DNA of 64,000 nucleotides. Origin: Planomicrobium sp. Y74 (GTDB taxonomy: Bacteria > Bacillota > Bacilli > Bacillales_A > Planococcaceae). Shown piece by piece: positions 1 to 7,996 of the stretch (positions within the stretch are counted from its first letter, which is position 1; the number at the start of each line of letters is the position of its first letter). The notes beneath the pieces are model-generated. The model was not told the origin of the DNA, did no database searches, and saw only the letters and a program-made list of their open reading frames with translations. The stretch lies in assembly GCF_003668635.1 (NCBI RefSeq), contig NZ_RCWH01000003.1, positions 310,001-374,000 on the forward strand, in the 5' to 3' direction. The translations under genes and the position numbers were made by a program.

Positions 1-135
1 TCGGATCGTTTCCGCAATAAAACCGTCACAAGACGCAGGATTCCAAAAAACAACAACAGCGGAGGCGGCTTTGGCGGCGGAGGCGGAATGACCGGTGGCG
101 GCCGATCATTCAGTGGAGGTGGAAGAAGCTTCTAG
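1..135 (+). CDS. C-terminal end of a TPM-domain (YdjH-like) protein, cut by the window edge
   Basis: Only the last 44 codons are present, in frame from base 1 to the TAG at 133-135. The visible tail is basic, then very rich in Gly and Ser and ends in two copies of a GGGRSF-like motif. Such Gly/Ser tails that end in RSF are typical of TPM-domain (DUF477, YgcG/YdjH type) membrane proteins. The next gene, 33 bases on, is a YdjI homologue. In Bacillus subtilis ydjH and ydjI are adjacent in the pspA-ydjGHI operon, so the context supports the call. The TPM domain itself lies outside the window, so identity rests on the tail and the neighbour. Confidence 0.6.
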   Translation, partial: SDRFRNKTVTRRRIPKNNNSGGGFGGGGGMTGGGRSFSGGGRSF

Positions 136-168
136 GCGCCAATCGAAATAAAGGAAGGAATGAACGAC

Positions 169-1149
169 ATGGTTTTTTTCGGCAATCAATTTGCAGATGT
201 AGTGGAATGGGATGAATTCCGCGATGACATGATTTTTTATAAATGGGCCAATAAAGAAGTCAAAAAAGGCAGCCGCCTGATTATTCGTCCTGGGCAGGAT
301 GCAATCTTTCTTAACAACGGTAAAATTGAAGGAATCTTTGAAGATGACGGCGAGTATGATATCGAGTCGGAAATCGTGCCGTTCCTGTCAACCTTAAAAG
401 GGTTCCGATTCGGATTCAACAGCGGCATGCGGGTCGAAGTGCTATTCGTCAACACGAAAGAATTTGTTGTCAGATGGGGCACCCAGAATCCGATTAACAT
501 CCCGGCACCGGGTCTTCCAGGCGGCATGCCGATCCGCGCAAACGGAACCTTCCAGTTCAAAGTCAACGATTACATCAATCTCATCGACAAAATCGCCGGT
601 GTGCGCAACAGCTATACAGTCGATGATGTGAAGATCCGCATCACGGCTGTTCTGGACCAATTATTGATGAAATGGATTCCAAAAGAAGGCAAGGATATGT
701 TCAATCTCCAGGCCAATGCCCATGATATTTCAAAAGGAATTCAGGACGACCTGGATATGCAGATAATGGACGATGGCATGAAAATTACCGGCTTCCAGAT
801 CATGAGCTTCAATTATCCAAAAGAAATTCAGGATATGATCAATAAAAATGCGTCCCAAGGGATGGTGGGGGACGTCTCCAGATACCAGCAGATATCAGTC
901 GCTGACGCGATGGGCAAATCATCGGGATCGAATACCGCATCCGATATGGCCGGCATGATGATGGGCATGAATATTGCAAAAGAAATGATGGACGATCAGA
1001 AAGATTCCAAAGACGGTGGAAAAGATACTGGCAGAACAGCTGGCAGCTCAGAAACCGGCAGCGGCAAAGCGCCGAACTTTTGCCCGAATTGCGGCGAGAA
1101 AGTCAATGGTGCCAATTTCTGCCCGAACTGCGGACAGAAACTCACCTGA
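169..1149 (+). CDS. ydjI: SPFH-domain / virion-core-like protein with C-terminal zinc ribbon (YdjI family)
   Basis: 326 residues. The body (about residues 1-240) matches my memory of B. subtilis YdjI, an SPFH (stomatin/prohibitin/flotillin)-related protein of the pspA-ydjGHI membrane-stress operon. A Met/Gly-rich linker follows, and the last ~23 residues form a double CPNCG zinc ribbon (two CxxC knuckles). Start choice: an ATG at 160 directly abuts the AAGGAAGG at 151-158, whereas the ATG at 169 is 10 bases downstream and gives the family-like MVFFGNQFA start. It is probably co-transcribed with the TPM-domain gene upstream. The role in membrane homeostasis is inferred from the family; no enzymatic motif is visible. 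Confidence 0.85.
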   Translation: MVFFGNQFADVVEWDEFRDDMIFYKWANKEVKKGSRLIIRPGQDAIFLNNGKIEGIFEDDGEYDIESEIVPFLSTLKGFRFGFNSGMRVEVLFVNTKEFVVRWGTQNPINIPAPGLPGGMPIRANGTFQFKVNDYINLIDKIAGVRNSYTVDDVKIRITAVLDQLLMKWIPKEGKDMFNLQANAHDISKGIQDDLDMQIMDDGMKITGFQIMSFNYPKEIQDMINKNASQGMVGDVSRYQQISVADAMGKSSGSNTASDMAGMMMGMNIAKEMMDDQKDSKDGGKDTGRTAGSSETGSGKAPNFCPNCGEKVNGANFCPNCGQKLT

Positions 1150-1229
1150 ACCGAACCTTATAAAACAGGAGTAGAGTCCACATTACCGGGTAAACTATAA
1201 GTAAATAACTTTTACCAGGAGGGATTTCA

Positions 1230-1451
1230 ATGGCGAGAAAAGGAACAGCCGGCCGCACGCCTGAAAAACAGGTAGGAGCCCATGAATCCGGAATCGATAA
1301 AGCGATCAATAAAGCGAAAGAAGCTTTTGACGGTGATAACGAAGCGACGGATTACGAAGAAGTAAGAGGCAGGGATGAACAGCAGGATGCCAAGGAATAT
1401 TCTGAGAAAGTGTCGGATGAACGTCCAAATAACCCGCGCCGAAATGAATAG
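1230..1451 (+). CDS. Small hydrophilic protein of unknown function
   Basis: 73 residues, highly charged, with no hydrophobic segment, no Cys and no recognisable domain. The composition (Lys/Glu/Asp/Gln/Asn rich) suggests a soluble, possibly disordered protein. The start is ATG 1230 behind a good AGGAGGG box at 1218-1224. A strong terminator follows 15 bases after the stop, so this is a genuine monocistronic-looking unit. A GGGTAA hexamer at about 1185 resembles a sigma-B -10 element, but no matching GTTT -35 is at the right distance, so stress control is only a thought. Function unknown. Confidence 0.7.
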   Translation: MARKGTAGRTPEKQVGAHESGIDKAINKAKEAFDGDNEATDYEEVRGRDEQQDAKEYSEKVSDERPNNPRRNE

Positions 1452-1465
1452 TAGCAGAAGTAAAA

Positions 1466-1507
1466 AGCGTTGGGGCTAACTGGATTGGTTAGCCCCAACG
1501 CTTTTTT
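1466..1507 (+). terminator. Intrinsic terminator after the 73-aa gene
   Basis: A perfect 15-bp stem (AGCGTTGGGGCTAAC, 1466-1480, with its complement 1488-1502), a 7-base loop and a T run. An A run on the left side lets it also serve the minus-strand SDR that ends at 1520. Confidence 0.92.
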
Positions 1508-1519
1508 GCATACCTTAAA

Positions 1520-2302
1520 TCAGTATTTATAAGATTGGCCGCCGTCAATCGGAATGACAGAAGCGTTGATGAACTTCGCTGCATCGGAAAGAAGGAATGC
1601 AACGAGGTTGCCGACTTCTTCCGGTTTACCGAAACGTTTCATCGGGTTGACGCTGACAAATTCCTTGCCGGCAGCTTCCCAATTATCGCCGGCCATTTGT
1701 TTCAAAGAGCCTTCAACCATTGGTGTCATAATTGCACCAGGAGCGATGGCGTTGATGCTGATGCCGAATTCGCCGTATTCAACTCCGGAGTTGCGGGTCA
1801 AACCGACAACGCCGTGTTTACTCGCTGCATAACCGGATTGATTGCCGACGCCGCGGATACCACCGACGGAAGCCGTGTTGACGATTGAACCGTAGCCTTG
1901 TTCTTTCATGACTTTGAGTACATATTTCATGCCATAGAAAACACCGTTCAAGTTAACATTAATGACTTTTTCAAACTCATCCGAACCGTATGCTTCAGTC
2001 ATGTTTTGTTTGCCTTCGATACCGGCATTATTGAAAAATCCATCAATTTTACCGAATTTCTCGACTGTGAAGTCCACATAGTTTTTTACATCTTCTTCAT
2101 TGGTTACGTTTGCCTCGACCGTTTCAATCTGAGCACCAGAAGCCACAGATATAATTTCATTTTTGCTTTCTTCCAGGCCTTCTTTGTTCATATCCACGAG
2201 TACGAGCTTGCCGCCCTGTTTGGCAATCGATACAGCTGCAGCGCGTCCGAGACCCGAACCTCCGCCTGTAATAATGACGACTTTGTCTTTGTAATCAATC
2301 AT
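1520..2302 (-). CDS. SDR-family NAD(P)-dependent oxidoreductase
   Basis: 260 residues, the usual length of a classical short-chain dehydrogenase. Visible motifs: cofactor-binding TGGGSGLG (residues 12-19), NNAG (91-94), catalytic Ser near 145, Tyr158 and Lys162 in YAASK, and the PG motif after it. Asp37 after the second strand favours NAD over NADP. Substrate cannot be read from sequence. The gene is divergent from a TetR regulator whose start lies 158 bp away, with an inverted repeat between them, so TetR control of this gene is plausible. It is a paralogue of the SDR at 11270-12019. RBS is GGAGAG. Confidence 0.9.
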   Translation of the reverse strand: MIDYKDKVVIITGGGSGLGRAAAVSIAKQGGKLVLVDMNKEGLEESKNEIISVASGAQIETVEANVTNEEDVKNYVDFTVEKFGKIDGFFNNAGIEGKQNMTEAYGSDEFEKVINVNLNGVFYGMKYVLKVMKEQGYGSIVNTASVGGIRGVGNQSGYAASKHGVVGLTRNSGVEYGEFGISINAIAPGAIMTPMVEGSLKQMAGDNWEAAGKEFVSVNPMKRFGKPEEVGNLVAFLLSDAAKFINASVIPIDGGQSYKY

Positions 2303-2404
2303 TGGTCATCTCTCCTTTTTTATAGGTATGCTAAACTGAAATAAAAGCTTCTATTCCAATATATAGCCGGGCTGAGAACGCCTCAATCAGTAGATATTCC
2401 GGCG

Positions 2405-2423
2405 TTGTCGAGTAAATCGACAA
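2405..2423. promoter_or_regulatory. Inverted repeat, candidate TetR operator
   Basis: TTGTCGA (2405-2411), 5-base spacer, TCGACAA (2417-2423): perfect 7-bp arms in the gap between the SDR and the tetR-like gene, 36 bp before the latter's start. TetR-family proteins usually autoregulate through such sites. A further half-site-like TGTCGA lies at 2436-2441. Confidence 0.5.
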
Positions 2424-2459
2424 CGAGAGGAAATGTGTCGATTTTGGAGGAGAAACAGG

Positions 2460-3056
2460 ATGGAAATGAATAAAGAAAAGTTGAGTCCGCAAGCAGTGCG
2501 CACCAAGCAGCATTTCAAGCAGGCATTTACCGAATTGATCAATGAAAAAGGATACAGCCATGTATCGGTGACGGATATTGTCCAGCGGGCAGCTTATAAC
2601 CGCGCCACATTCTATCTGCATTTTTTGGACAAGCCTCATATCACAGAAGAATTAAAACAGGAAATGTTCGAGCAGATTAAAAGGAAAAGTATGGAGCGGT
2701 ACACACCTGGGAAAATCATCACAACTGAATCCCTGGATACAGATTCGTTCGAATTGGTGTCTTTCATCTATGACAATCGTTCGTTTTTTAACTTATATTT
2801 GATGGAAGATACCATTCCGGGTTTGCACCAGGATTTGCCGAAAGCTATTTTCGAATTGCTGGACGAGCAATTCACACTGGTGGCAAAAGGAGGCCATGAC
2901 CTCAACACCAAGAAGTTCAAATTATATATGGCTCATGGGACAGCGGGTCTGATTCTTGATTGGGCAAGGAATGGATATTGTGAATCGCCGCGGGAAATTA
3001 CAGGCGAATTGATCAATATCCTGCAGGCGTTTGCTGTCGGATTTCGGGTGGAGTGA
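2460..3056 (+). CDS. TetR/AcrR-family transcriptional regulator
   Basis: 198 residues. The N-terminal ~60 residues are a typical TetR helix-turn-helix (SVTDIVQRAAYNRATFYLHF). The remainder is the ligand-binding/dimer domain, resembling the TetR_C_7/8-type C-terminal domains of Bacillales regulators. Start choice: upstream in-frame codons exist from 2433, but the TGGAGGAG box at 2445-2452 positions the ATG at 2460 (7-base spacing). It is divergent from the SDR and followed 79 bp later by an MDR-type oxidoreductase on the same strand. Both are likely targets, perhaps in response to an electrophile or aldehyde; the inducer is unknown. Confidence 0.88.
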   Translation: MEMNKEKLSPQAVRTKQHFKQAFTELINEKGYSHVSVTDIVQRAAYNRATFYLHFLDKPHITEELKQEMFEQIKRKSMERYTPGKIITTESLDTDSFELVSFIYDNRSFFNLYLMEDTIPGLHQDLPKAIFELLDEQFTLVAKGGHDLNTKKFKLYMAHGTAGLILDWARNGYCESPREITGELINILQAFAVGFRVE

Positions 3057-3135
3057 ATGAGGATAGCTGGACCTTAGGTGTAATTTGCAGATAATCGGGA
3101 AGGAATAAAGGAGAGTGAGAAAGGAGAGGAAATAA

Positions 3136-4071
3136 ATGAAAGCAATTGTCATTGATCAATATGGAGGAAAAGAAGAGTTGAAAGAGCGTGAACTAGATCG
3201 TCCAAGCATTGGGGAGGACGAGGTTCTGGTCGAAGTGTATGCCACTTCGATCAATCCGATAGACTGGAAATTACGTGAAGGCTATTTGAAAGAAATGCTG
3301 TCTTTTGAATTTCCGATAATTCTTGGATGGGATGCGGCAGGAGTTGTTGCAGAAATAGGGGGAAATGTTAAGGAGTTTCAGGTGGGTGACCGGGTCTTTG
3401 TGCGCCCGGAGCTGACCCGTGAAGGGACCTATGCAGAATTTATTGCCACGGAAGAACGTTTACTTGCTAAAATGCCGGACAGTATGACTTATGAAGAAGG
3501 AGCCGCTATGCCACTGGTCGGTCTGACGGCTTGGGAATGCCTGGTTGAAGTGGCAGGCATTAAGGAAGGCGATAAAGTGCTGATCCATGCGGGAGCTGGC
3601 GGAGTGGGTACTCATGCCATTCAAATCGCGAAAAGTTTCGGTGCTTACGTCGCAGCTACAGCCAGTGATAAAAATTTAGAGCTGCTCCAGTCACTGGGAG
3701 CAGATCAGGTAATTGACTATAAATCAGAAGCATTCGAAGAAGTGGTGAAGGACTTTGACATCGTGCTCGATCCGCTGGGAGGCGACATCCAGTCGAAAAG
3801 CTTCAGTGTGTTGAAAAAAGGCGGAACACTGGTATCTATTGCTGAGCCGCCATCTGAAGAAGAAGCAGAAAAGTTTGGTGTCAAAGCAGGCTATGTCTTC
3901 CTTCAGCCGGATGGGAAGAAATTGCAGAAGCTGGCGAAATTATATGAAGAAGGCAAGCTGAAACCGGTGATTGATGAAACCTTTGAGTTTTCAGCACAGG
4001 GACTGAAAGATGCCCATGCTGCAAGTGAAACAAGTCATGCGCAAGGGAAAATTGTTATCAAGGTGAAATAA
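3136..4071 (+). CDS. Zinc-independent MDR-family NADP-dependent oxidoreductase (quinone-reductase-like)
   Basis: 311 residues, a medium-chain dehydrogenase/reductase. The N-terminal GroES-like domain (1-120) lacks the catalytic and structural zinc cysteines. The Rossmann motif HAGAGGVG is at residues 151-158. This places it in the quinone oxidoreductase (QOR/zeta-crystallin-like) group, which reduces quinones or alpha,beta-unsaturated carbonyls with NADPH. It lies just downstream of the TetR regulator, so the two may form one unit. RBS GAGAGGA lies just before the ATG. The true substrate is not readable from the sequence. Confidence 0.88.
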   Translation: MKAIVIDQYGGKEELKERELDRPSIGEDEVLVEVYATSINPIDWKLREGYLKEMLSFEFPIILGWDAAGVVAEIGGNVKEFQVGDRVFVRPELTREGTYAEFIATEERLLAKMPDSMTYEEGAAMPLVGLTAWECLVEVAGIKEGDKVLIHAGAGGVGTHAIQIAKSFGAYVAATASDKNLELLQSLGADQVIDYKSEAFEEVVKDFDIVLDPLGGDIQSKSFSVLKKGGTLVSIAEPPSEEEAEKFGVKAGYVFLQPDGKKLQKLAKLYEEGKLKPVIDETFEFSAQGLKDAHAASETSHAQGKIVIKVK

Positions 4072-4242
4072 AGGAAATTATGGAAGAAAAAATTATTAGT
4101 AAAATTCAGCTCATATGCATTTTAATGGCTCGAAAGGGTAGACATTGATTAGGTGGGACAGACAAGAACTTCGGTCGCAATCTGCTCGAAGACATTTCCC
4201 ATACTAGATTGATTAACCATCAAATGCAAAGGGGCGAATACC

Positions 4243-4443
4243 GTGGCAGAAACTAAAAATTACCGGGTCATTTATCATTTAGGCCAAGGCGTTGAGGCTG
4301 TTCAAATTGTAGAAGCGGGAAGCCCCAAAGAAGCTGCTTGTGGATTGGATAAGAAAGAAATGAAAGACTTTCTAGGAGAAAATGACACACATTTTCAATT
4401 TAGAATGGAAGAAGTAAAAATGGTGAGTGTTAAAGAAGAATGA
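4243..4443 (+). CDS. Small protein of unknown function
   Basis: 66 residues, GTG start behind an AAAGGGG box. It starts with a beta-rich stretch (NYRVIYHLGQGVEAVQIVEA) and ends charged. It has no membrane segment, and its size and pattern are those of small Bacillales proteins of unknown role. A strong terminator directly follows, supporting a real short transcription unit. The 170 bp before it hold no recognisable gene. Confidence 0.65.
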   Translation: MAETKNYRVIYHLGQGVEAVQIVEAGSPKEAACGLDKKEMKDFLGENDTHFQFRMEEVKMVSVKEE

Positions 4444-4457
4444 GTCAAACTATCGAG

Positions 4458-4499
4458 ACTGCCATATCCGGCTGTAAAGCGGATATGGCAGTTTTTTTA
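4458..4499 (+). terminator. Intrinsic terminator
   Basis: 13-bp stem (ACTGCCATATCCG 4458-4470 with its complement 4480-4492), 9-base loop, followed by seven T. Confidence 0.92.
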
Positions 4500-4626
4500 T
4501 CGATTAAGAGGATTCAATACTTTGAAATAGATGGGTTTTGAAAAAGGAAGTGCTTGAAGAAAAGGAATTTATGTCTGCAGAAATAATGATACTATTAAAA
4601 ACAAACCGATGAATCGAGGAGATCTG

Positions 4627-5418
4627 ATGGAGCATTTACTGGCAAGTATGAAAATTACAGGTGATGACAAGGTTCAACGCTCACAACTGAAGCATAGGCA
4701 GTCTCTTGTGAATGCCTTCGGCTTAAAGGAAGGTATGCGTATTCTGGAAATCGGCTGCGGCCAAGGTGATACAACGGTTGTTTTGGCGGATGCTGTGGGC
4801 GGTAAAGGACGTGTGCTGGCTGTGGATATTGCGGATCCAGGTTATGGTGCGCCGGTAACACTGGGGGAAGCAACTTCAGAAATTGCTGCTTCTGCACTCG
4901 GCAGCCGTATCGATTTCAAGCTGCAGACCGATTTTCTCGACTTGCCTGAAGAGAGTTTTGATGTGGCAATTCTTTCCCATTCCTCGTGGTATTTCCGTAA
5001 TCCGGAACAGCTTCTCGCTTATTTTAAAAAAATGCGGCGTATGGCAAAGCGGATCTGTATTGCGGAATGGGATATCAATTTTCCCCGTATGGCGCAGCGA
5101 CCGCATTTTGCGTCAGCAGCAATTCTTGCGCTGTACAGTGAATTTATTGATAATGAAGGCAATATCCAGCACGTATTCAATTCACTTCAATTGCAGGAAA
5201 TGCTTGATGCAGCAGGATGGACAGTCCAGAAAACCGCTGTGATTGATGCCAGCTATTTGCAGGATGGTGCGTGGGAAGCTGATTATGCAAAAAGTGTAAA
5301 GCAGGCGTTTTTCGGTGTCCCTTCCCGGGTTCAGTCGCTGGCCGCCAGTCTCTTTGAAATGCTTGAAGTTGATGAAGAAGCCGAAAGCTTGGACAGTTTT
5401 GTCATAATTGCTGAGTAA
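4627..5418 (+). CDS. SAM-dependent class I methyltransferase
   Basis: 263 residues. Motif I, LEIGCGQGDTT, at about residues 39-49, and an acidic residue after strand 2 (AVDIAD) mark a Rossmann-fold S-adenosylmethionine methyltransferase of the Methyltransf_11/25 type. The C-terminal half is helical and family-specific. Start choice: an ATG at 4609 has no RBS, whereas ATG 4627 follows CGAGGAG at 4615-4621. The next gene begins 34 bp after the stop. Substrate unknown; small molecule methylation is likely but not shown. Confidence 0.85.
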   Translation: MEHLLASMKITGDDKVQRSQLKHRQSLVNAFGLKEGMRILEIGCGQGDTTVVLADAVGGKGRVLAVDIADPGYGAPVTLGEATSEIAASALGSRIDFKLQTDFLDLPEESFDVAILSHSSWYFRNPEQLLAYFKKMRRMAKRICIAEWDINFPRMAQRPHFASAAILALYSEFIDNEGNIQHVFNSLQLQEMLDAAGWTVQKTAVIDASYLQDGAWEADYAKSVKQAFFGVPSRVQSLAASLFEMLEVDEEAESLDSFVIIAE

Positions 5419-5452
5419 ACATGAGAAAATTTGGTGTGAGGGAGGCGTAATG

Positions 5453-5989
5453 ATGATTTATGTAGCGCTCTTAAGGGGTATAAATGTTGGAGGCAACAAT
5501 AAAGTGGATATGAAAGAGTTGAAAAAGGTATTTGAAGAAGCCGGGATGTCATCAGTCAAAACCTATATCAATTCTGGAAATATCGTTTTTGAGGACAGCC
5601 TCCATGAAAAAGAAGAATTGCCGGCAATTTTGGAAGCGGCAATTTTAGCTCACTTCAATTTAAGTATTAAAGTGCTTGTATATAGCTTTGACGAATTCCA
5701 GCGGGTAGCTGCAAGTATTCCGGATAATTGGACTAACGATCAGGATATGAAAAGCGATGTCTGGTTCTTATGGCCGGAAGCAGATGATGAGGCTGTACTG
5801 GAAAAGCTGACGATCAAGCCGGAAATCGACCGGGTGAACTATGTACCCGGTGCAGTTTTATGGTCTGTCGATAAGGAGTACGTCACGAAAAGCGGTATGC
5901 AGAAAGTGATTGGGACAAAATTATATAAATTGGTGACCATCCGCAATGTCAACACGGTCAGGAAATTACTCGGGCTGATGGAAGAGTAA
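5453..5989 (+). CDS. DUF1697 family protein
   Basis: 178 residues. The start MIYVALLRGINVGGNNKV and the motif YINSGNIVFE are the hallmark of DUF1697 proteins, which are common in Bacillales and have no established biochemical role. Start choice: GGGAGG at 5440-5445 serves tandem ATGs at 5450 and 5453; the second has the better 7-base spacing and matches the usual family start. A longer in-frame extension overlapping the methyltransferase is unlikely. It is followed by a hairpin that terminates the opposite gene. Confidence 0.87.
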   Translation: MIYVALLRGINVGGNNKVDMKELKKVFEEAGMSSVKTYINSGNIVFEDSLHEKEELPAILEAAILAHFNLSIKVLVYSFDEFQRVAASIPDNWTNDQDMKSDVWFLWPEADDEAVLEKLTIKPEIDRVNYVPGAVLWSVDKEYVTKSGMQKVIGTKLYKLVTIRNVNTVRKLLGLMEE

Positions 5990-6038
5990 GAAGGAAGCTG
6001 ATGTATTGAAATTATTTCTTCATTCCAATAAAGCTGAA

Positions 6039-6070
6039 AAAAGAGCCACTGCATCCGCAGAGGCTCTTAA
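6039..6070 (-). terminator. Terminator for the aldehyde dehydrogenase gene
   Basis: AAGAGCC (6041-6047) pairs with GGCTCTT (6062-6068), with an inner CTGC/GCAG stem. The A run on the left reads as a T run on the minus strand. Confidence 0.8.
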
Positions 6071-6093
6071 ATATTTATCGTATTCTAACCGCA

Positions 6094-7581
6094 TCATTCC
6101 GGAATATGCGGCAAGTCTTTCATGTTTGGATTGTTGATGATGTGAATGTTCACATATGACTTCAGTCCTTGTTCGCCGTATTCGCGGCCAACACCGGATT
6201 GTTTTACGCCGCCGAATTCATAGCGGACGTCGAGCCCTTGGATGGCGGCCGTATTGATCATCGTGGTGCCGGCTTCAATGCGTGCAGCCACTTCGATCGC
6301 TTCCTGATCATCGCCCCAGACAGAACTTGTCAAACCGAAAATGCTGTCATTGGCGAGGTGCACGGCTTCGTCGACATCGTCATACGCGACAATCGGAACA
6401 GTCGGACCGAACTGCTCTTCTTTAACGATACGATCTTCCTGCTTCGCGCCGACGACTAAAGTCGGTTGCATGAAGTAACCTTTCTCGAAAAGCTCAGGGT
6501 CAAGAATTTCTCCAAGTGTGTGGATTTCAGCACCGTTAGCCTGTGCATCATCCACCAGTTCCTGAACATAGTCCTTCTGTTTTTTATTGTTGACTGGACC
6601 TAATGTTACGTCTCGGTTGAACGGATCGCCGACACGCACCCATTTGTTTGCCGCTTCGATATACTTTTCAACAAATTGATCATGCATCGAGCGCGGCACG
6701 TAAATTCGCTTAGCAATCATGCAAATTTCGCCAGCTGTCAGGAAATTTGAAACGACTAAGCGGCGCATGGCTTTTTCATCATTCGGATCAAAGCTTGGCA
6801 GCATGATTGCCGGGTCGTTGCCGCCAAGTTCAAGCGTCAATTCCTTAACGGTCGGAGCCGCCGCTTCCATAATCTTGCGTCCGGTTTCTGTACCGCCAGT
6901 AAAGGCGATTTTCATGACTTTCGGATTCGAAGTCAATTCAATGCCGACATCCGCTTCGCCGTTCAGCACGTTGACGACGCCTGGAGGGAATTCCTCCGCA
7001 ATGATATCGAGAACCATGGTCACGGCAAGCGGTGCAAGTGGACTCGGTTTCACGACAATCGTATTGCCGGCCAGAAGGGCAGGGGCGACTTTGATCGTCG
7101 ACAGGGAAATCGGGTAGTTCCACGGTGCAATGGCCGAAACAACGCCAATTGGATCATGCCTGATGATCGTCGTGCCGTTTTCATCTTCACGGACATCATC
7201 GCCTATGACATCTTTCGCCGTTTTGCAGGCGTGCTCCATCCATGCTATTGAAACGTATAATTCACCTTCAGAATCATATACCGGTTTACCGTGTTCGCGG
7301 GACAGTAGTTCCGTGATCTCCTTTTGCGAATCCTGCAATCTTTTGATCGCCCGTTGCATACGTTCAATACGCTCTTCAAGCGAACTATTGCGCCAAGTTT
7401 TGAACGCTTCGTCGGCTGCATCGATTGCGCGGACCGTATCTTCTTTTGTATTCAAGGGCGCGTAGCCGACAATCTCTGACGGATTCGACGGATTCTCCCG
7501 GGTAATTTTATCTTTCGTATCCACTTTTTCTCCGTTTATCAGAGCATGTACTGTAACTGGTTCATGTACCAATTCAATCAT
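6094..7581 (-). CDS. NAD(P)-dependent aldehyde dehydrogenase
   Basis: 495 residues, full length for the ALDH superfamily. Visible features: the PWNYPISLS cofactor-pocket motif, ELTLELGGND with the general-base Glu about residue 250, catalytic Cys in TAGEICMIAKR, and EQFGPTVPI near the C-terminus. It oxidises an aldehyde to a carboxylate; substrate class is unclear (succinic-semialdehyde or broad-range aldehyde types are both possible). RBS AAGGAATG precedes the ATG at 7581. The neighbouring redox genes suggest roles in aldehyde or electrophile detoxification. Confidence 0.92.
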   Translation of the reverse strand: MIELVHEPVTVHALINGEKVDTKDKITRENPSNPSEIVGYAPLNTKEDTVRAIDAADEAFKTWRNSSLEERIERMQRAIKRLQDSQKEITELLSREHGKPVYDSEGELYVSIAWMEHACKTAKDVIGDDVREDENGTTIIRHDPIGVVSAIAPWNYPISLSTIKVAPALLAGNTIVVKPSPLAPLAVTMVLDIIAEEFPPGVVNVLNGEADVGIELTSNPKVMKIAFTGGTETGRKIMEAAAPTVKELTLELGGNDPAIMLPSFDPNDEKAMRRLVVSNFLTAGEICMIAKRIYVPRSMHDQFVEKYIEAANKWVRVGDPFNRDVTLGPVNNKKQKDYVQELVDDAQANGAEIHTLGEILDPELFEKGYFMQPTLVVGAKQEDRIVKEEQFGPTVPIVAYDDVDEAVHLANDSIFGLTSSVWGDDQEAIEVAARIEAGTTMINTAAIQGLDVRYEFGGVKQSGVGREYGEQGLKSYVNIHIINNPNMKDLPHIPE

Positions 7582-7751
7582 TCCTTTCTTAAAATGGATC
7601 AGATTAGCTACATATATAGTTTTCCCCGTATTATCGATGATAAACTTGCGGACATTTTTTCAAATAAAACAGAAAACCCGCTCCCTGTTTGGCAAGGTGC
7701 GGGCTTAAATTAAATTTCATAGTGAGGTGCTGGTTCAATGGCGTATTATAC

Positions 7752-7779
7752 AAAAACCTCCACAATTGTGGAGGTTTTT
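7752..7779. terminator. Bidirectional terminator-like palindrome
   Basis: AAAAACCTCCACAA reads into its exact complement TTGTGGAGGTTTTT with no true loop, so it has A/T runs on both sides. It probably ends the minus-strand MDR transcript whose 3' region carries the repeat array. Confidence 0.65.
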
Positions 7780-7863
7780 AAAATTACTGAAGGTTTTCGA
7801 GATGCGAAAAGAATCCGGTTAGGACCGCTGGCTCTTTAGAAGGAGAGAACGTTAAAATTAGCT

Positions 7864-7943
7864 TGCCGATCATAAATGGCTGCTAGCCGATCATAAATCT
7901 TCCTTTACCGATCACAAATGGCTGCTAGCCGATCACAAACATG
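7864..7943. repeat. Array of 21-nt degenerate tandem repeats (core CCGATCAYAAAT)
   Basis: CCGATCATAAAT or CCGATCACAAAT/C starts at 7866, 7887, 7908 and 7929, exactly 21 nt apart. The 9 bases between cores alternate: GGCTGCTAG, CTTCCTTTA, GGCTGCTAG, ATGTTTTTA. A fifth, decayed unit begins CCG at 7950. The array lies in the 3' region of the minus-strand MDR gene. Confidence 0.9.
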
Positions 7944-7996
7944 TTTTTACCGCTTCCACCTCAAGAAAACTGCATTCTTTACTTCAAAAACAAACT

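Larger units (their letters stand above)
7582..7996. other. Intergenic region with hairpin and 21-nt repeats, no gene
   Basis: 415 bp between the starts/ends of two minus-strand genes. It holds upstream DNA of the aldehyde dehydrogenase, a perfect hairpin at 7752-7779 and a 21-nt repeat array at 7864-7943. A 33-codon frame from 7738 has a weak RBS but reads through the hairpin and is not called. Confidence 0.7.

Noticed and set aside
4081..4149. 22-codon ORF after AAAGGAAATT
   Set aside because: Too short and without conservation evidence; the region between the two genes shows no other support.
7738..7839. 33-codon ORF with a GAGGTG upstream
   Set aside because: It reads through a perfect palindromic terminator and has no recognisable protein features.
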